Under the pieces are notes generated by a model that saw only the letters and a list, made by a program, of their open reading frames with translations, had not been told where the DNA came from and ran no database searches. Positions 1-9,191 of a stretch of 64,000 nt of DNA are shown piece by piece. The stretch is taken from NCBI GenBank assembly GCA_021847105.1, contig JAJZUT010000010.1, positions 1-64,000 on the forward strand, read 5' to 3'. This stretch comes from Pseudomonadota bacterium. Lineage in GTDB: Bacteria > Pseudomonadota > Gammaproteobacteria > Steroidobacterales > Steroidobacteraceae. Made by a program: the position numbers and the translations under genes. The first letter of the stretch is position 1, and every line of letters starts with the position of its first letter.

Positions 1-2
1 TA

Positions 3-149
3 CCTACAGCGTCTGCCGCGAGTCCGCTCTTCGTCGTGGTCTCGTCCGACCCGGAGAATGTGGATCGTGCGACACATGGGCATCTCGATGCTCAACTCTT
101 TGTGCCGCTCTCGCCTGTTCAACGGCCTGCCACGGAGCGGCAGAAATGA
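3..149 (+). CDS. 3' end of an unidentified gene upstream of rlxS (partial)
   Basis: The third forward frame is open from the window edge to a TGA at 147-149. It encodes about 48 residues ending in a run that reads DAQLFVPLSP. The composition looks protein-like and the position directly upstream of the relaxase is where Tn4371-like elements carry a transfer-accessory gene such as a lytic transglycosylase or the TraF peptidase. The fragment is too short to assign. It could also be chance, because GC-rich DNA is open in many frames. Confidence 0.3.
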   Translation, partial: PTASAASPLFVVVSSDPENVDRATHGHLDAQLFVPLSPVQRPATERQK

Positions 150-405
150 CCGTCGGAATGCGTGTTGCCATGCATTTAATGGGCATGACAGGGAGCGTAG
201 AGGCCGGAAGTGGCACGAGGAAGACGCGGAAGCAAGATAGAAGCAGGCGGCACGGCCGCGCCGCCAAGCCTTTGTCTGCACATCGGTTTGCGCGGCACGG
301 CCGCCCAGGAGGGGAGTGCCGTCCCCCGCGACAAGTGACTGTGAGCGAAGGAAATTTCGGGTGCCGCGTACGCCGACCTGCGCCGGGCTGCGACTGGACC
401 CAGCG

Positions 406-2367
406 ATGAAGCGGAGTCGCGATGATCGGTTTCGGCCGCGAGTAGGACCACCCAGAGCGCGCGGAGACGCGAGCAGCCAGCGGTTTGTCGGCCGCGTTGT
501 CCGCGCTGCCTCGCGTTCAGGGAAGTCGCTGGGCTACCGTGCGGGACGCGCTCGCCCCGGAGCGCGGCTCGGGCGGGGTCACGCGGCTGCGCGCCTGGCC
601 GCTCGAGCTCTCGGACCGCACTCGCGGCGGGCGATCGTGAAGGTCCGCATCGTCCAGCATGCGCAGGTCCGGCCCGCGACGATCAGGGAGAATCTCGATT
701 ACATCGAGCGGGACGGCGTACAGGCGGATGGCAGCCCTGGTCGCCTCGAGGCGGCACGGCAAGATGAGATCGACGCCGAGTCCTTTGCGCGCCGGATTGA
801 GCCCGACCGGCATCATTTCAAGATCATCGTCTCGCCGGAGGACGGCGCGCAGCTCGGCGATCTGAAGTCCTACACCCGTGAGTTCATGGCGCAGGTCGAG
901 CGTGACCTCGGGACGCGGCTCGAGTGGGTGGCGACGGACCACTGGGACACCGACAATCCGCACATCCACATCCTGCTGCGAGGCAGGGACGAGGCCGGCG
1001 AGGATCTCGTCATCTCGGGTGACTACATTGCCCACGGTATGCGCCATCGCGCCGTGGAGCTTGCCACGCGCTGGCTCGGGCCGCGGACGGAGCGCGAGAT
1101 CCGGGAGAACTTGACACGGGAAGTCGAGCAGGAGCGGTGGACGAGCCTCGATCGGGCCCTCCAGCGGAGCGCGCAGGGCACTATTCTGGACCTGGCCGAC
1201 CTTTCCTTCGCTGTCCGGGACCGAGAGCAGCGGGCACTCCTGATCGGCCGCTTGCAGCGTCTCGGAGAGCTCGGTCTCGCCGGGCGCCTCGCCCCGGACC
1301 GCTGGCAGCTCTCAGCAGAATTTGAGCCGCTCTTGCGGGCCATGGGTGAGCGGGGCGACATCATCCGCCGCATGCAGCGGGCGCTTGGCGCTGAGCGGCG
1401 CGAGCTTGCCGCCTTCGACAATTCCGAGCTTCCGGAATCCATCACTGGCTGCGTGATCGGCAAAGGCCTCGTCGATCCTCTGAACGACCGCGGATACTTG
1501 GTCGTGGACGGCATCGACGGTCGTGCCTACCACATCGCCGTGCCACCTCGCGTAGATCTCGGCGGACTGCCGGTCGGCGCCATAGTCACCGTGAGCAATG
1601 GCCCGAAGCCGCGTGCAGCGGACCGGGCGATCGCGGAGCTGGCGCGCAATGGCATCTACCGAACTTCCGAGCACCTCGCGACAGCACGAGCCGATGCTCG
1701 GCCGGGGCGAGATCCGGAAGCATTCGTCGAGGCTCACGTACGGAGACTGGAAGCGCTGCGTCGTACTCGCATCGTCGAGCGCCTGGAGGAGGGCGTCTGG
1801 CGTGTGCCTAAGGATCTGGTCGAACGTGGGCGGGCTTACGACGCTCGGCGCTCCGGAGGCATTCAGGTGGAGGTCCGATCCTACGTTCCGATCGAGCGCC
1901 AAGTGAGTGCCGGCGGCGCGACCTGGCTGGATCGATTGCTGGTGGATCGACGCGATGACCTGTCGCCGACGGGATTCGGCTCCGACGTCCGCACGGCGCT
2001 TGCCGACCGGGAGGGGTTCCTTGTCCGCGAGGGCTTGGCTGAGCGCCGAGGACAGCGACTAGCGCTCACACGAAACCTTCTTATGACCCTGAGAGCGCGC
2101 GAGCTCGCGAGTGCCGCTGAAAAGATTCAGACCGAGACCGGACTGGTTTACCACCCGCTCGTCGACGGTGAACGCGTCTCAGGTGTCTTCCGGCGATCCG
2201 TGGTTCTCGCGAGCGGGCGATTCGCGATGCTGGACGACGGGATCGGGTTCAGCTTGGTTCCGTGGCGGCCCATCGTTGAAGGTCGCATCGGTCAGGTCAT
2301 CTCGGCCGTCATGCGAGGTGATGAGGTCTCGTGGATGCTTTCGCGGCGGCAAGGCATCTCGCACTGA
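406..2367 (+). CDS. rlxS: Relaxase / mobilization nuclease (RlxS-like, DUF3363 type)
   Basis: This is the conjugative relaxase that would nick oriT and lead the transferred strand into the recipient. It has 653 aa from the ATG at 406. The frame is open further upstream, but the N-terminus SRDDRFRPRVGPPRARG is the usual start of the RlxS family, so 406 was preferred even though its ribosome site is weak. The nuclease core begins near residue 77 with KVRIVQHAQVRPATIRENLDYI. The metal-binding histidines are seen as DNPHIHILLRG around residues 183-192. The C-terminal two thirds is the DUF3363 region. Family length is about 600-700 aa, so it looks intact. In related elements the coupling-protein gene traG lies nearby; here about 6.8 kb of cargo separates them. 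Confidence 0.88.
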   Translation: MKRSRDDRFRPRVGPPRARGDASSQRFVGRVVRAASRSGKSLGYRAGRARPGARLGRGHAAARLAARALGPHSRRAIVKVRIVQHAQVRPATIRENLDYIERDGVQADGSPGRLEAARQDEIDAESFARRIEPDRHHFKIIVSPEDGAQLGDLKSYTREFMAQVERDLGTRLEWVATDHWDTDNPHIHILLRGRDEAGEDLVISGDYIAHGMRHRAVELATRWLGPRTEREIRENLTREVEQERWTSLDRALQRSAQGTILDLADLSFAVRDREQRALLIGRLQRLGELGLAGRLAPDRWQLSAEFEPLLRAMGERGDIIRRMQRALGAERRELAAFDNSELPESITGCVIGKGLVDPLNDRGYLVVDGIDGRAYHIAVPPRVDLGGLPVGAIVTVSNGPKPRAADRAIAELARNGIYRTSEHLATARADARPGRDPEAFVEAHVRRLEALRRTRIVERLEEGVWRVPKDLVERGRAYDARRSGGIQVEVRSYVPIERQVSAGGATWLDRLLVDRRDDLSPTGFGSDVRTALADREGFLVREGLAERRGQRLALTRNLLMTLRARELASAAEKIQTETGLVYHPLVDGERVSGVFRRSVVLASGRFAMLDDGIGFSLVPWRPIVEGRIGQVISAVMRGDEVSWMLSRRQGISH

Positions 2368-2524
2368 CTCATTGCAGTCCGGTGATATCTCGGTTGCTTG
2401 CAGCACGAGGGCCAAAAGCTGGTCCAGCAGCCGGTATGAGGTGGACCCGACGCAAACGGACATCCGTATGCCGCTCTGCGGCCGCCGGAGCTCTACGTGG
2501 CCAGGAATAGGGTAAAGTTCCCCT

Positions 2525-4588
2525 ATGGACGTTGCCCGCATCCCTGAAGAGAGCCTGCTCGAATCGGGAAAATTGCCGTTCGGCGAGCTCACTCGTTTTG
2601 CAGCACGCGAGGGGCGGCGTCCGCGCCCAATATACCAAATTCATAAATGGTTCGCTCGACGGCTCGGATGTTCGTTCCGCGCGATCCTCGTTGGTGCCGT
2701 TTCGGTCGCGACCGCCGACTTCTGGAAAGCCTACTACGAGACCGCGAACCTCCAGGGCTTTACGGTCCTCGACCCGTTTGTCGGCGGTGGCACCTCTGTC
2801 GTCGAAGCGGCGCGCCTCGGCGCATCCGCCATCGGCGTCGATGTCGACCCCATAGCCTGCGCGGTCACCAGCGCCGAGCTCACCGCCGCGACCCTAGACG
2901 ATGTGCTGCCGACCCTCCGGGCTCTGCAGCAGGAGATCGGGAAGACGATCGCGCCCTTTCACGCCGTGAAGGATTCTGACGGCAGGAAACTTATCGCGGT
3001 CCATCACTTCTGGGTGCAGGTCGTCTGCTGCCCCTCGTGCAAGAAGCTCGGGGAAGCCCATCCGAACTACGTGCTCGCCGAGCAGGGTGGGCAGAAGCGG
3101 TGGGTGTTCTGCCGGAAATGTCATGAGCCCCACGCGCTCAAGCAGAACCAGCGAAGCTTCGCGTGCTCGTCGTGCGAGACGAGAACGGTGCTCGACTCGG
3201 CGCCCGTCCAGAATGGCGCGTACAGTTGCCCCCACTGCGAGGAACGTACCCCGCTCATTAGGCTCGGTCGCGACACGAAGCAGCCCCCCATGTGGCGCCT
3301 CTTCGCGATCGAGGCGAGCCCGCGGACTACGGGTAGGGCCGTTCCGATGAAGGAGCGCGTCTTCGTGCGAGCCACGCGCGCCCATCAAGCCGCGGTCACC
3401 AGAGCGAGGAAGGCGCTACGACAGGAGCTCGCGGCCGACCCAGACTTCCTACCCCGCCACGAGATCGAGGAGAAGGACCGCGCGGACTCTCGGCTCACGG
3501 ACTACGGCTACCGTCAATGGTCGCAGCTTTTCAACGACCGCCAGCTCCTGCACCTTGGCCGCCTCGCGCGTGAGATTAAGAAGCTGCCCGAGGACAAGCG
3601 GCGCGCGATCGGGCTCGCGTTCAGCAATCACCTCACGACGAACTGCATGCTCACGTCCTACGCGGCTGGCTGGCGTCGCCTCACGCCGCTCTTCAGCATC
3701 CGAGCGTTCCGGCACGTACCTCGTCCTGTCGAGCTGAACCCGTGGTCGGAGGGCACGGGGCGCGGCACGTTCCCGAACGCGATCCGCCAGGTGCTGCGCG
3801 CGTCAGCGTTCGCAAGAGCCCCAAAGGAACCGGCGCGGCGAGGTGGTTTCCGCGACGTGGAGCCCGTCGCCCCGAACACCGAGCCCAGAGTATTCAGCGG
3901 GAACGCGCGCGACCTCAAGGACGTGGCATCGGAATCGGTCGACATAGTGCTCACCGACCCCCCGTACTTCGATAACATCACGTACTCGGAGCTATCGGAC
4001 TTCTTCCAACCGTGGCTTGAGCACATGGACCTCGTACCCGCGGCCGCGAAGCGCCGCGCCCTTGTGACGCGGGCACTGCGTGCGCGCCGCAACAACGAGG
4101 AAAGCACCGAGGAGTTCGCCGCCAGCCTCGGTGAAGCCTTCAGCGAAGTGCGTCGCGTGCTCAAGGCAAAGGGGCTCATCGCCTTCACATTCCGTCACAG
4201 CACGTCCGAGGGCTGGCTCGCAATGGCGAAGGCTCTCGCGCGCAGTGGGCTCAGGCCCATGCAGGTGCTCCCAATGCCCGGCGAAGCCGGTACGGGGCTC
4301 CACACGCACGACGGGACTAGCCTCTGGGACGCCGTACTCGTCTTCCGCAAACTGCCGGCAACCCAGCCCTCCGAACAATTGAGCAAGGCGCAGTTCGACG
4401 CAGCGCGCGCGAACGCTCGCCGCTGGCGCGATCGCTTCCGTCGGCAAGACCGACTGGCGTTCAACGAAGCCGACTTCGCCAATCTATTCCGCGCCTCACT
4501 CGTTGGCGCCACTTTAGGCTTGTACGGCCAGGCCGACTTCGCCGAAGGCATTCGCCTTCGCGAAGCCCTCGAAATTGCTGCCGAGTAG
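2525..4588 (+). CDS. DNA methyltransferase with zinc-ribbon knuckles (DUF1156-like)
   Basis: This 687-aa protein is predicted to methylate an exocyclic DNA amine, probably adenine N6. The SAM-binding motif I VLDPFVGGGTSVVEAARLGA lies near residues 80-100. The catalytic motif DPPYFDN is at residues 478-484, followed by a typical aromatic-rich loop. This motif I, target region, motif IV order is that of alpha-type amino-methyltransferases. Between the motifs are four CxxC knuckles near residues 168, 196, 214 and 236, which suggest two zinc ribbons. The N-terminus (PIYQIHKWFARR) resembles DUF1156 methyltransferases found in some phage-defence loci. The next gene starts 15 bases downstream, so the two are probably one operon. 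Whether it protects self DNA from that partner is inference. Confidence 0.85.
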   Translation: MDVARIPEESLLESGKLPFGELTRFAAREGRRPRPIYQIHKWFARRLGCSFRAILVGAVSVATADFWKAYYETANLQGFTVLDPFVGGGTSVVEAARLGASAIGVDVDPIACAVTSAELTAATLDDVLPTLRALQQEIGKTIAPFHAVKDSDGRKLIAVHHFWVQVVCCPSCKKLGEAHPNYVLAEQGGQKRWVFCRKCHEPHALKQNQRSFACSSCETRTVLDSAPVQNGAYSCPHCEERTPLIRLGRDTKQPPMWRLFAIEASPRTTGRAVPMKERVFVRATRAHQAAVTRARKALRQELAADPDFLPRHEIEEKDRADSRLTDYGYRQWSQLFNDRQLLHLGRLAREIKKLPEDKRRAIGLAFSNHLTTNCMLTSYAAGWRRLTPLFSIRAFRHVPRPVELNPWSEGTGRGTFPNAIRQVLRASAFARAPKEPARRGGFRDVEPVAPNTEPRVFSGNARDLKDVASESVDIVLTDPPYFDNITYSELSDFFQPWLEHMDLVPAAAKRRALVTRALRARRNNEESTEEFAASLGEAFSEVRRVLKAKGLIAFTFRHSTSEGWLAMAKALARSGLRPMQVLPMPGEAGTGLHTHDGTSLWDAVLVFRKLPATQPSEQLSKAQFDAARANARRWRDRFRRQDRLAFNEADFANLFRASLVGATLGLYGQADFAEGIRLREALEIAAE

Positions 4589-4603
4589 TAATTCGGAGAC
4601 GAC

Positions 4604-7600
4604 ATGCCGAAGCGGACCGAACCGGTCGTGGGGAAGCACTCGCTGAGTCAATTCATCAGAACGAACTGTCTGCGCCAGTTGGCATTCAACCTCTACCCTG
4701 ATAATAACGACTATGCACAGAAGCGCGCGCAGCTTCAGATGCCTTACCCGCAGTCACCTCGCCCCGGCCTTCCGCAAGTACAAGAGGCCGGCGAAAAGTG
4801 GCAAGCCGAGAAGCTCTCCGACCTCACGCAGACCTTCGGACCGCAGTCCATCGTCGGCTCACCGTACACGCTTGCGAGCGGTCAGATTCGATACAAGCCA
4901 ATCGAACTCGCGGTGCACCTCCAGAGCACCATCCCAACGAAGTTCATCGTCGAGTCGACCTTCGGCATCGGTAACACGTTTCAGCAAGCGCTTGGCATCG
5001 CGAGCCACACCACGCAGTACTCATTGCAATACGGCGAATTGCGCCCGGACATCATCGAGGTGCTGCACGCTGGCACGTTCCCGTCGTTGATCTCGGCCGA
5101 CGGCACGGTCTCGCCGCTACCCTCGGGAGATGCGCGCAGACAACTCCGCATTATCGACATCAAGCTGAGCGCCGAGCCGTCCCCCGCGTACTTCGCCGAG
5201 GTCACCTTCTACAGCATGGCACTCGCAGGCTGGTTGAACGATCAAGGATTGAGTGCGCAGTTCGTTGTCGTTCCTAACGCGGCGGTGTGGCCGGGGACGC
5301 ACGAGGCATCGAAGCTAGTTCAGGAGACTCGCCAAGCCCAGGCCCAGGGCATCACGGCTACCACCTCACAGCTCTGGAAGGCGATGCAGGAGGACCTCGA
5401 GGGGTCGCCGTTCGAGGTGTTCGCGTTCCGGGTGCGTCGCTTCTTTCAGTCCGACCTGCCGATGGCGCTCGCGAAACACTGGAGCAACCTCGATTTCCAC
5501 GTCGATAACCGTTGCTCGTTCTGCGAATACCTTGGCGAAGAGCGTCCTGCTAGCCAGCTAGACCCCAAGGTTGCTCCTCACCCCAATCACTGCCTGCCGC
5601 TCGCGCTTTCGCAGGATCACTTGAGCCGAGTCGCCTTCGTCTCGCAGGGCGCACGCCTCAGTCTGAACCATGCCGGCGTTGGGCAGGTCAACTCACTCGC
5701 GCAGCGATTAGGAAATGATCCCGTATTCGACACTCATCAGACCCTACGCGCCACCCGCACCGTCGTCGCCGGTCGCGCGTCTTCACTGCAGTCCGGTACT
5801 GTCTCCATCCCTGCGCAGACGGGCTCTTCGGCGTCCATGCCGAAGTGGGCCGACCTCCGCATCTTCCTCTCCGTGGACTTCGACATCGGAAGCGCTATCA
5901 CTGTAGCCTTCGGCCTGAAGGCATTCTGGCATGAGCCCCGCCCATACCAGTCGCCTCTCACCACACAGAGGCAGAACAAGATCTGGCAGTCGAACGCGCG
6001 CATCGTCATCGACCGTAACCTGGCGATCGAGCAGCAGGAGCTCCTCGCGTTCCTGCAGGAGATCCACAACATCCTCCAGTGGTGCCAGACGCAGGATGCG
6101 CAGACGCTGCAGCACCCGGTGCTCGCGAACCTGACGCCTCAGCATCGTGCTGACTACCAGACCAGCCTCCAGGTTTACATCTGGGACTCCCTGCAGTACG
6201 ACCACCTCGCGCGCGTCGTCGGACGCCATCTGCAGGCCATTCTCGCCAATCAAAATTTGAGCTACCTCGCGTGGCTTTTCCCTCCCGAGGAGCTCCTCGA
6301 GAACCCCGACTCCATCGTGCGCAGGTCTCCGATCACCATCGTACGCGACGTCATCCGTTCGACGCTTGCCGCGCCCATTCCGCACTACTACAGCCTCCTC
6401 GAGGTGGCCCGCCTGTACCATCAGACGTCGCTACCCGCGAACGTAGCCACCTTCAATGTCCATCCGCTCTTCGCTACCGCGCTGAGCGATCAGATTCCTT
6501 CGGAGCGCGCCCACGAAATTTGGTCCCGCATCAAGACGCCGCGCCATTGGCAGCAGCAGATGCAAACCTACATCGAGACGGTGAAGAAGCGTCTCTCAGC
6601 GCTCGAGACTGTGGCTCAACGTCTGGAGACTGACCTGAAGCCGCGCCTTACGCAGAGCGCCCCAATCATCAAGATTGGACCGCCGCCGCGGCAGCCGAGT
6701 ATCAGCTCCGACGGTCAACTCTGGTTCGCGTTTTCGAAGTTGGGCAAGGCACTGGAAGAACTCGACGTGCAGCAAGTGCGTGCGATGCCAGCGCACGAAC
6801 GTGCCGCGCGCTTCAGGAGCGCACGACTGGTCCAGCGCCTTGTTGGCCCAGCCGAGAAAGCTGCCCTTGCAACGTTCGGCCTCAATCCGCGGGTGGGCCG
6901 GCGCGTGTATCTTCTGTCGCCCGACTCGCACGACGTAAAGGCAAAGGTTGGTGACTTCTCCTTCGCAATCGCACCGGAGAATTCCCCGGGCCTCCTGGAC
7001 CGCAAGATTGCAGGGGTTGTTCGCAACACGGTTTTCGACGCGCGCGTGACGCAGCAGCTTGGCAACCGGTATTGGCATACGCTCGTGGAGGACGTCACCA
7101 GTGTCACCATCGCCGGCCTTGATCGGAATAATGGTCTAATTGTCCTCGACGCGTCTGCACGAAACTGGCCTACGGCTGTCGACGAGTTCCATGGATCCGG
7201 ATTGGTCAATCTCGACCAAAACGTCGTGCTCGACCCGGTACACAATGACTTCTTCACAAAGAAACTCGATGCCACGTTGAGGGCGATCGGCAACCCTGCG
7301 ATCGCTTCTACCAACCCGCTCGTCACGAGAGCGACGGGCCAGACGGGCGCCCGCGCTCGCCGGTCGCGCAATCAGGTCCCGGCTGCCGAGTTTCTCTGGG
7401 CTCCCGCCACGCTGGCTATTTCGACGGTGGGGCGGAGCCTGGCGAACATTCGCGCGCAGCTCATGGCCTACGGACTCAGTCTAAATACCCCCCAATGGCA
7501 GGCGTGGCAGGAGGCGCTCACTCACCGTGCGCGTCTGATCTGGGGGCCGCCGGGAACCGGCAAGAGCCGCACGGTACGGGCTATTGCGGTTGGCGCCGTG

Positions 7601-8986
7601 CTTGAGGCGATCGCCAGCAAACGTCATCTACGCGTACTGATTTCCGCGTTCACGTACACGGCGATCGACAATGTGCTGCTCGATGTTGGCGGCGACCTGG
7701 CGGCCCTCGCGCCCGGCGCGTGTGATGTCTTCCGAATTCGGTCTCGATACCAGCAAACTCCAAGTAACATCGCGCCGACGATTGACCTTGAGCTCAACCG
7801 AGCCGTCCCATCGCTCCAGGTTCGTGCTCTGCGCGCCCGGCTTCAGCAGCCGATGGGGGTGGTTGTCGTCGGAGCGACATCGGAGCAAGTCCACAATCTC
7901 CTCACGGCGGAAAACGGGCCAGCGACTGCTGAGTTCTTCGACCTTATCCTTATCGACGAAGCCTCGCAGATGGACGTAGGTCACGCGATCCTTTCCTTCG
8001 CTGGTGTTGCGATGGGCGGGAGCATCGTCCTCGCCGGCGATCCTTTGCAGCTTCCGCCCGTTCAGCAAGCCGAAGCACCTAAGGGCCTCGAAGAGCTCGT
8101 CGGCTCGGTCTACCGCTTTTGGAAGGAATTGCACCGGATTCCCGAAAGCCCACTGAGCATCAACTACCGCTCGAACGACTGCATCGTCGGACTCGCCCGA
8201 CAGTCCGGCTATCAGTCGACGCTGACGAGTCACTCGCCCTTCCTCGAGTTAAACCTCCTTGCGCCTATCCCTACTGCGCAGCCAGCGTCGTGGGACACGC
8301 GATTGTTCTGGACGCACGAGTGGGCTGAGATCCTGAGCCCGGCACACCCTGCCGTCTGCTTCGTCTACGGCGATGGCAGAAGCAGCCAACGAAACGAATT
8401 CGAAGCGGACGCCGTCGCGTCCATGCTCCTGCTGCTGCATGGACAGATGGCAGACCAGCTCCGCAACGAGAATGATGCAGGCACTGGCCAGCCAATCCCG
8501 CTCACGACGACGGCATACTCGACCAGCGATTTCTTTCGAAAGGCAGTTGGAGTCGTTACGCCACACCGCGCTCAGCAGGGACTCATTGTGACGCGTCTAC
8601 TGCAGGTGTTCGGGGCGACGGGCGCGCTCGCTGAAGCGATCCGCGAGTCGGTTGATACGGTCGAGCGATTCCAGGGTCAGCAGCGAGATATCATCATTGC
8701 GTCGTATACGCTCGGCGACCCGGACCAGATCGCCGAGGAGGACGAGTTTCTCATGAGCCTCAATCGGTTCAACGTGATCGCCTCCCGTGCGCGCGCGAAA
8801 CTGGTCATTCTCGTGTCTCAGGAAGTCATCGGACACCTCGCGCATGATATCGATGTCCTGCGCCAATCACGCCTGCTGAAGCTATACGCGGAGAGCTTTT
8901 GCAGCAACGCGCGGCCAATGTTGCTCGCCTACATCGACGCGGCCGGGATAATGCAATCGGTCCCAGGCACGCTACGATGGCGCTGA
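4604..8986 (+). CDS. Dna2-like fusion: Fe-S PD-(D/E)XK nuclease plus SF1 helicase
   Basis: This 1460-aa protein joins a Cas4/Dna2/AddB-like nuclease to a superfamily 1 helicase. In the N-terminal part the nuclease core is LRIIDIKLS (D185 and K187) with a following YFAEVTFYSMALAGW helix. Cysteines at about 22, 304, 307 and 330 (CSFC then NHC) have the spacing style of a 4Fe-4S nuclease lid. The helicase part carries Walker A GPPGTGKS at 981-988 and Walker B LILIDEAS near 1115-1121. It also has INYRSN, VGVVTPHRAQQ, VERFQGQQRD and MSLNRFNVIASRARAKL, which are late UPF1/Dna2-type motifs. All key residues are present. The central 500 residues have no family I recognise. Start 4604 has a GGAG upstream. 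The gene follows the methyltransferase by 15 bases, which points to a modification plus effector pair. Confidence 0.88.
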   Translation: MPKRTEPVVGKHSLSQFIRTNCLRQLAFNLYPDNNDYAQKRAQLQMPYPQSPRPGLPQVQEAGEKWQAEKLSDLTQTFGPQSIVGSPYTLASGQIRYKPIELAVHLQSTIPTKFIVESTFGIGNTFQQALGIASHTTQYSLQYGELRPDIIEVLHAGTFPSLISADGTVSPLPSGDARRQLRIIDIKLSAEPSPAYFAEVTFYSMALAGWLNDQGLSAQFVVVPNAAVWPGTHEASKLVQETRQAQAQGITATTSQLWKAMQEDLEGSPFEVFAFRVRRFFQSDLPMALAKHWSNLDFHVDNRCSFCEYLGEERPASQLDPKVAPHPNHCLPLALSQDHLSRVAFVSQGARLSLNHAGVGQVNSLAQRLGNDPVFDTHQTLRATRTVVAGRASSLQSGTVSIPAQTGSSASMPKWADLRIFLSVDFDIGSAITVAFGLKAFWHEPRPYQSPLTTQRQNKIWQSNARIVIDRNLAIEQQELLAFLQEIHNILQWCQTQDAQTLQHPVLANLTPQHRADYQTSLQVYIWDSLQYDHLARVVGRHLQAILANQNLSYLAWLFPPEELLENPDSIVRRSPITIVRDVIRSTLAAPIPHYYSLLEVARLYHQTSLPANVATFNVHPLFATALSDQIPSERAHEIWSRIKTPRHWQQQMQTYIETVKKRLSALETVAQRLETDLKPRLTQSAPIIKIGPPPRQPSISSDGQLWFAFSKLGKALEELDVQQVRAMPAHERAARFRSARLVQRLVGPAEKAALATFGLNPRVGRRVYLLSPDSHDVKAKVGDFSFAIAPENSPGLLDRKIAGVVRNTVFDARVTQQLGNRYWHTLVEDVTSVTIAGLDRNNGLIVLDASARNWPTAVDEFHGSGLVNLDQNVVLDPVHNDFFTKKLDATLRAIGNPAIASTNPLVTRATGQTGARARRSRNQVPAAEFLWAPATLAISTVGRSLANIRAQLMAYGLSLNTPQWQAWQEALTHRARLIWGPPGTGKSRTVRAIAVGAVLEAIASKRHLRVLISAFTYTAIDNVLLDVGGDLAALAPGACDVFRIRSRYQQTPSNIAPTIDLELNRAVPSLQVRALRARLQQPMGVVVVGATSEQVHNLLTAENGPATAEFFDLILIDEASQMDVGHAILSFAGVAMGGSIVLAGDPLQLPPVQQAEAPKGLEELVGSVYRFWKELHRIPESPLSINYRSNDCIVGLARQSGYQSTLTSHSPFLELNLLAPIPTAQPASWDTRLFWTHEWAEILSPAHPAVCFVYGDGRSSQRNEFEADAVASMLLLLHGQMADQLRNENDAGTGQPIPLTTTAYSTSDFFRKAVGVVTPHRAQQGLIVTRLLQVFGATGALAEAIRESVDTVERFQGQQRDIIIASYTLGDPDQIAEEDEFLMSLNRFNVIASRARAKLVILVSQEVIGHLAHDIDVLRQSRLLKLYAESFCSNARPMLLAYIDAAGIMQSVPGTLRWR

Positions 8987-9144
8987 GGTTCGCCCGCATC
9001 CCTGATGCTCGATGTGCATCAGCGCGAACGGCGCACGCCGCCGTTCGCCCGAGTTTGATCGAGCTTCCATCGATTCCAGGCCGAGTATGTTCGTTGCAAA
9101 TATCGACTTTGACCTGACCTGATAGCTCCGAAATCCTTCCCACC

Positions 9145-9171
9145 CGTGCCGGCAAGCACCTCGTCGGCACG
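9145..9171 (+). other. Hairpin upstream of traG
   Basis: CGTGCCG (9145-9151) pairs with CGGCACG (9165-9171) across a 13-base loop. It ends six bases before the traG ribosome site, so it could influence translation or be the remains of the cargo boundary. No poly-T follows, so it is not a typical terminator. The rest of 8987-9191 shows nothing else clear. Confidence 0.3.
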
Positions 9172-9177
9172 CGTTGC

Positions 9178-9182
9178 GGAGG
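9178..9182 (+). promoter_or_regulatory. Ribosome binding site that fixes the traG start
   Basis: GGAGG sits nine bases before a GTG at 9192. The alternative TTG start at 9174 would place this site inside the gene, so the GTG is the better start. Confidence 0.7.
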
Positions 9183-9191
9183 CATTTCGGC

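Noticed and set aside
146..409. Forward frame of 87 codons overlapping the end of the first partial gene and the rlxS start
   Set aside because: Its product is arginine-rich with no recognisable pattern and it overlaps the preferred start of rlxS; GC-rich DNA gives such frames by chance.
2525..8986. Identification of the cargo cassette as DISARM or BREX
   Set aside because: No DUF1998, PLD, PglZ, BrxC or other signature gene is present, and the helicase is of Dna2/UPF1 type rather than the DISARM type.
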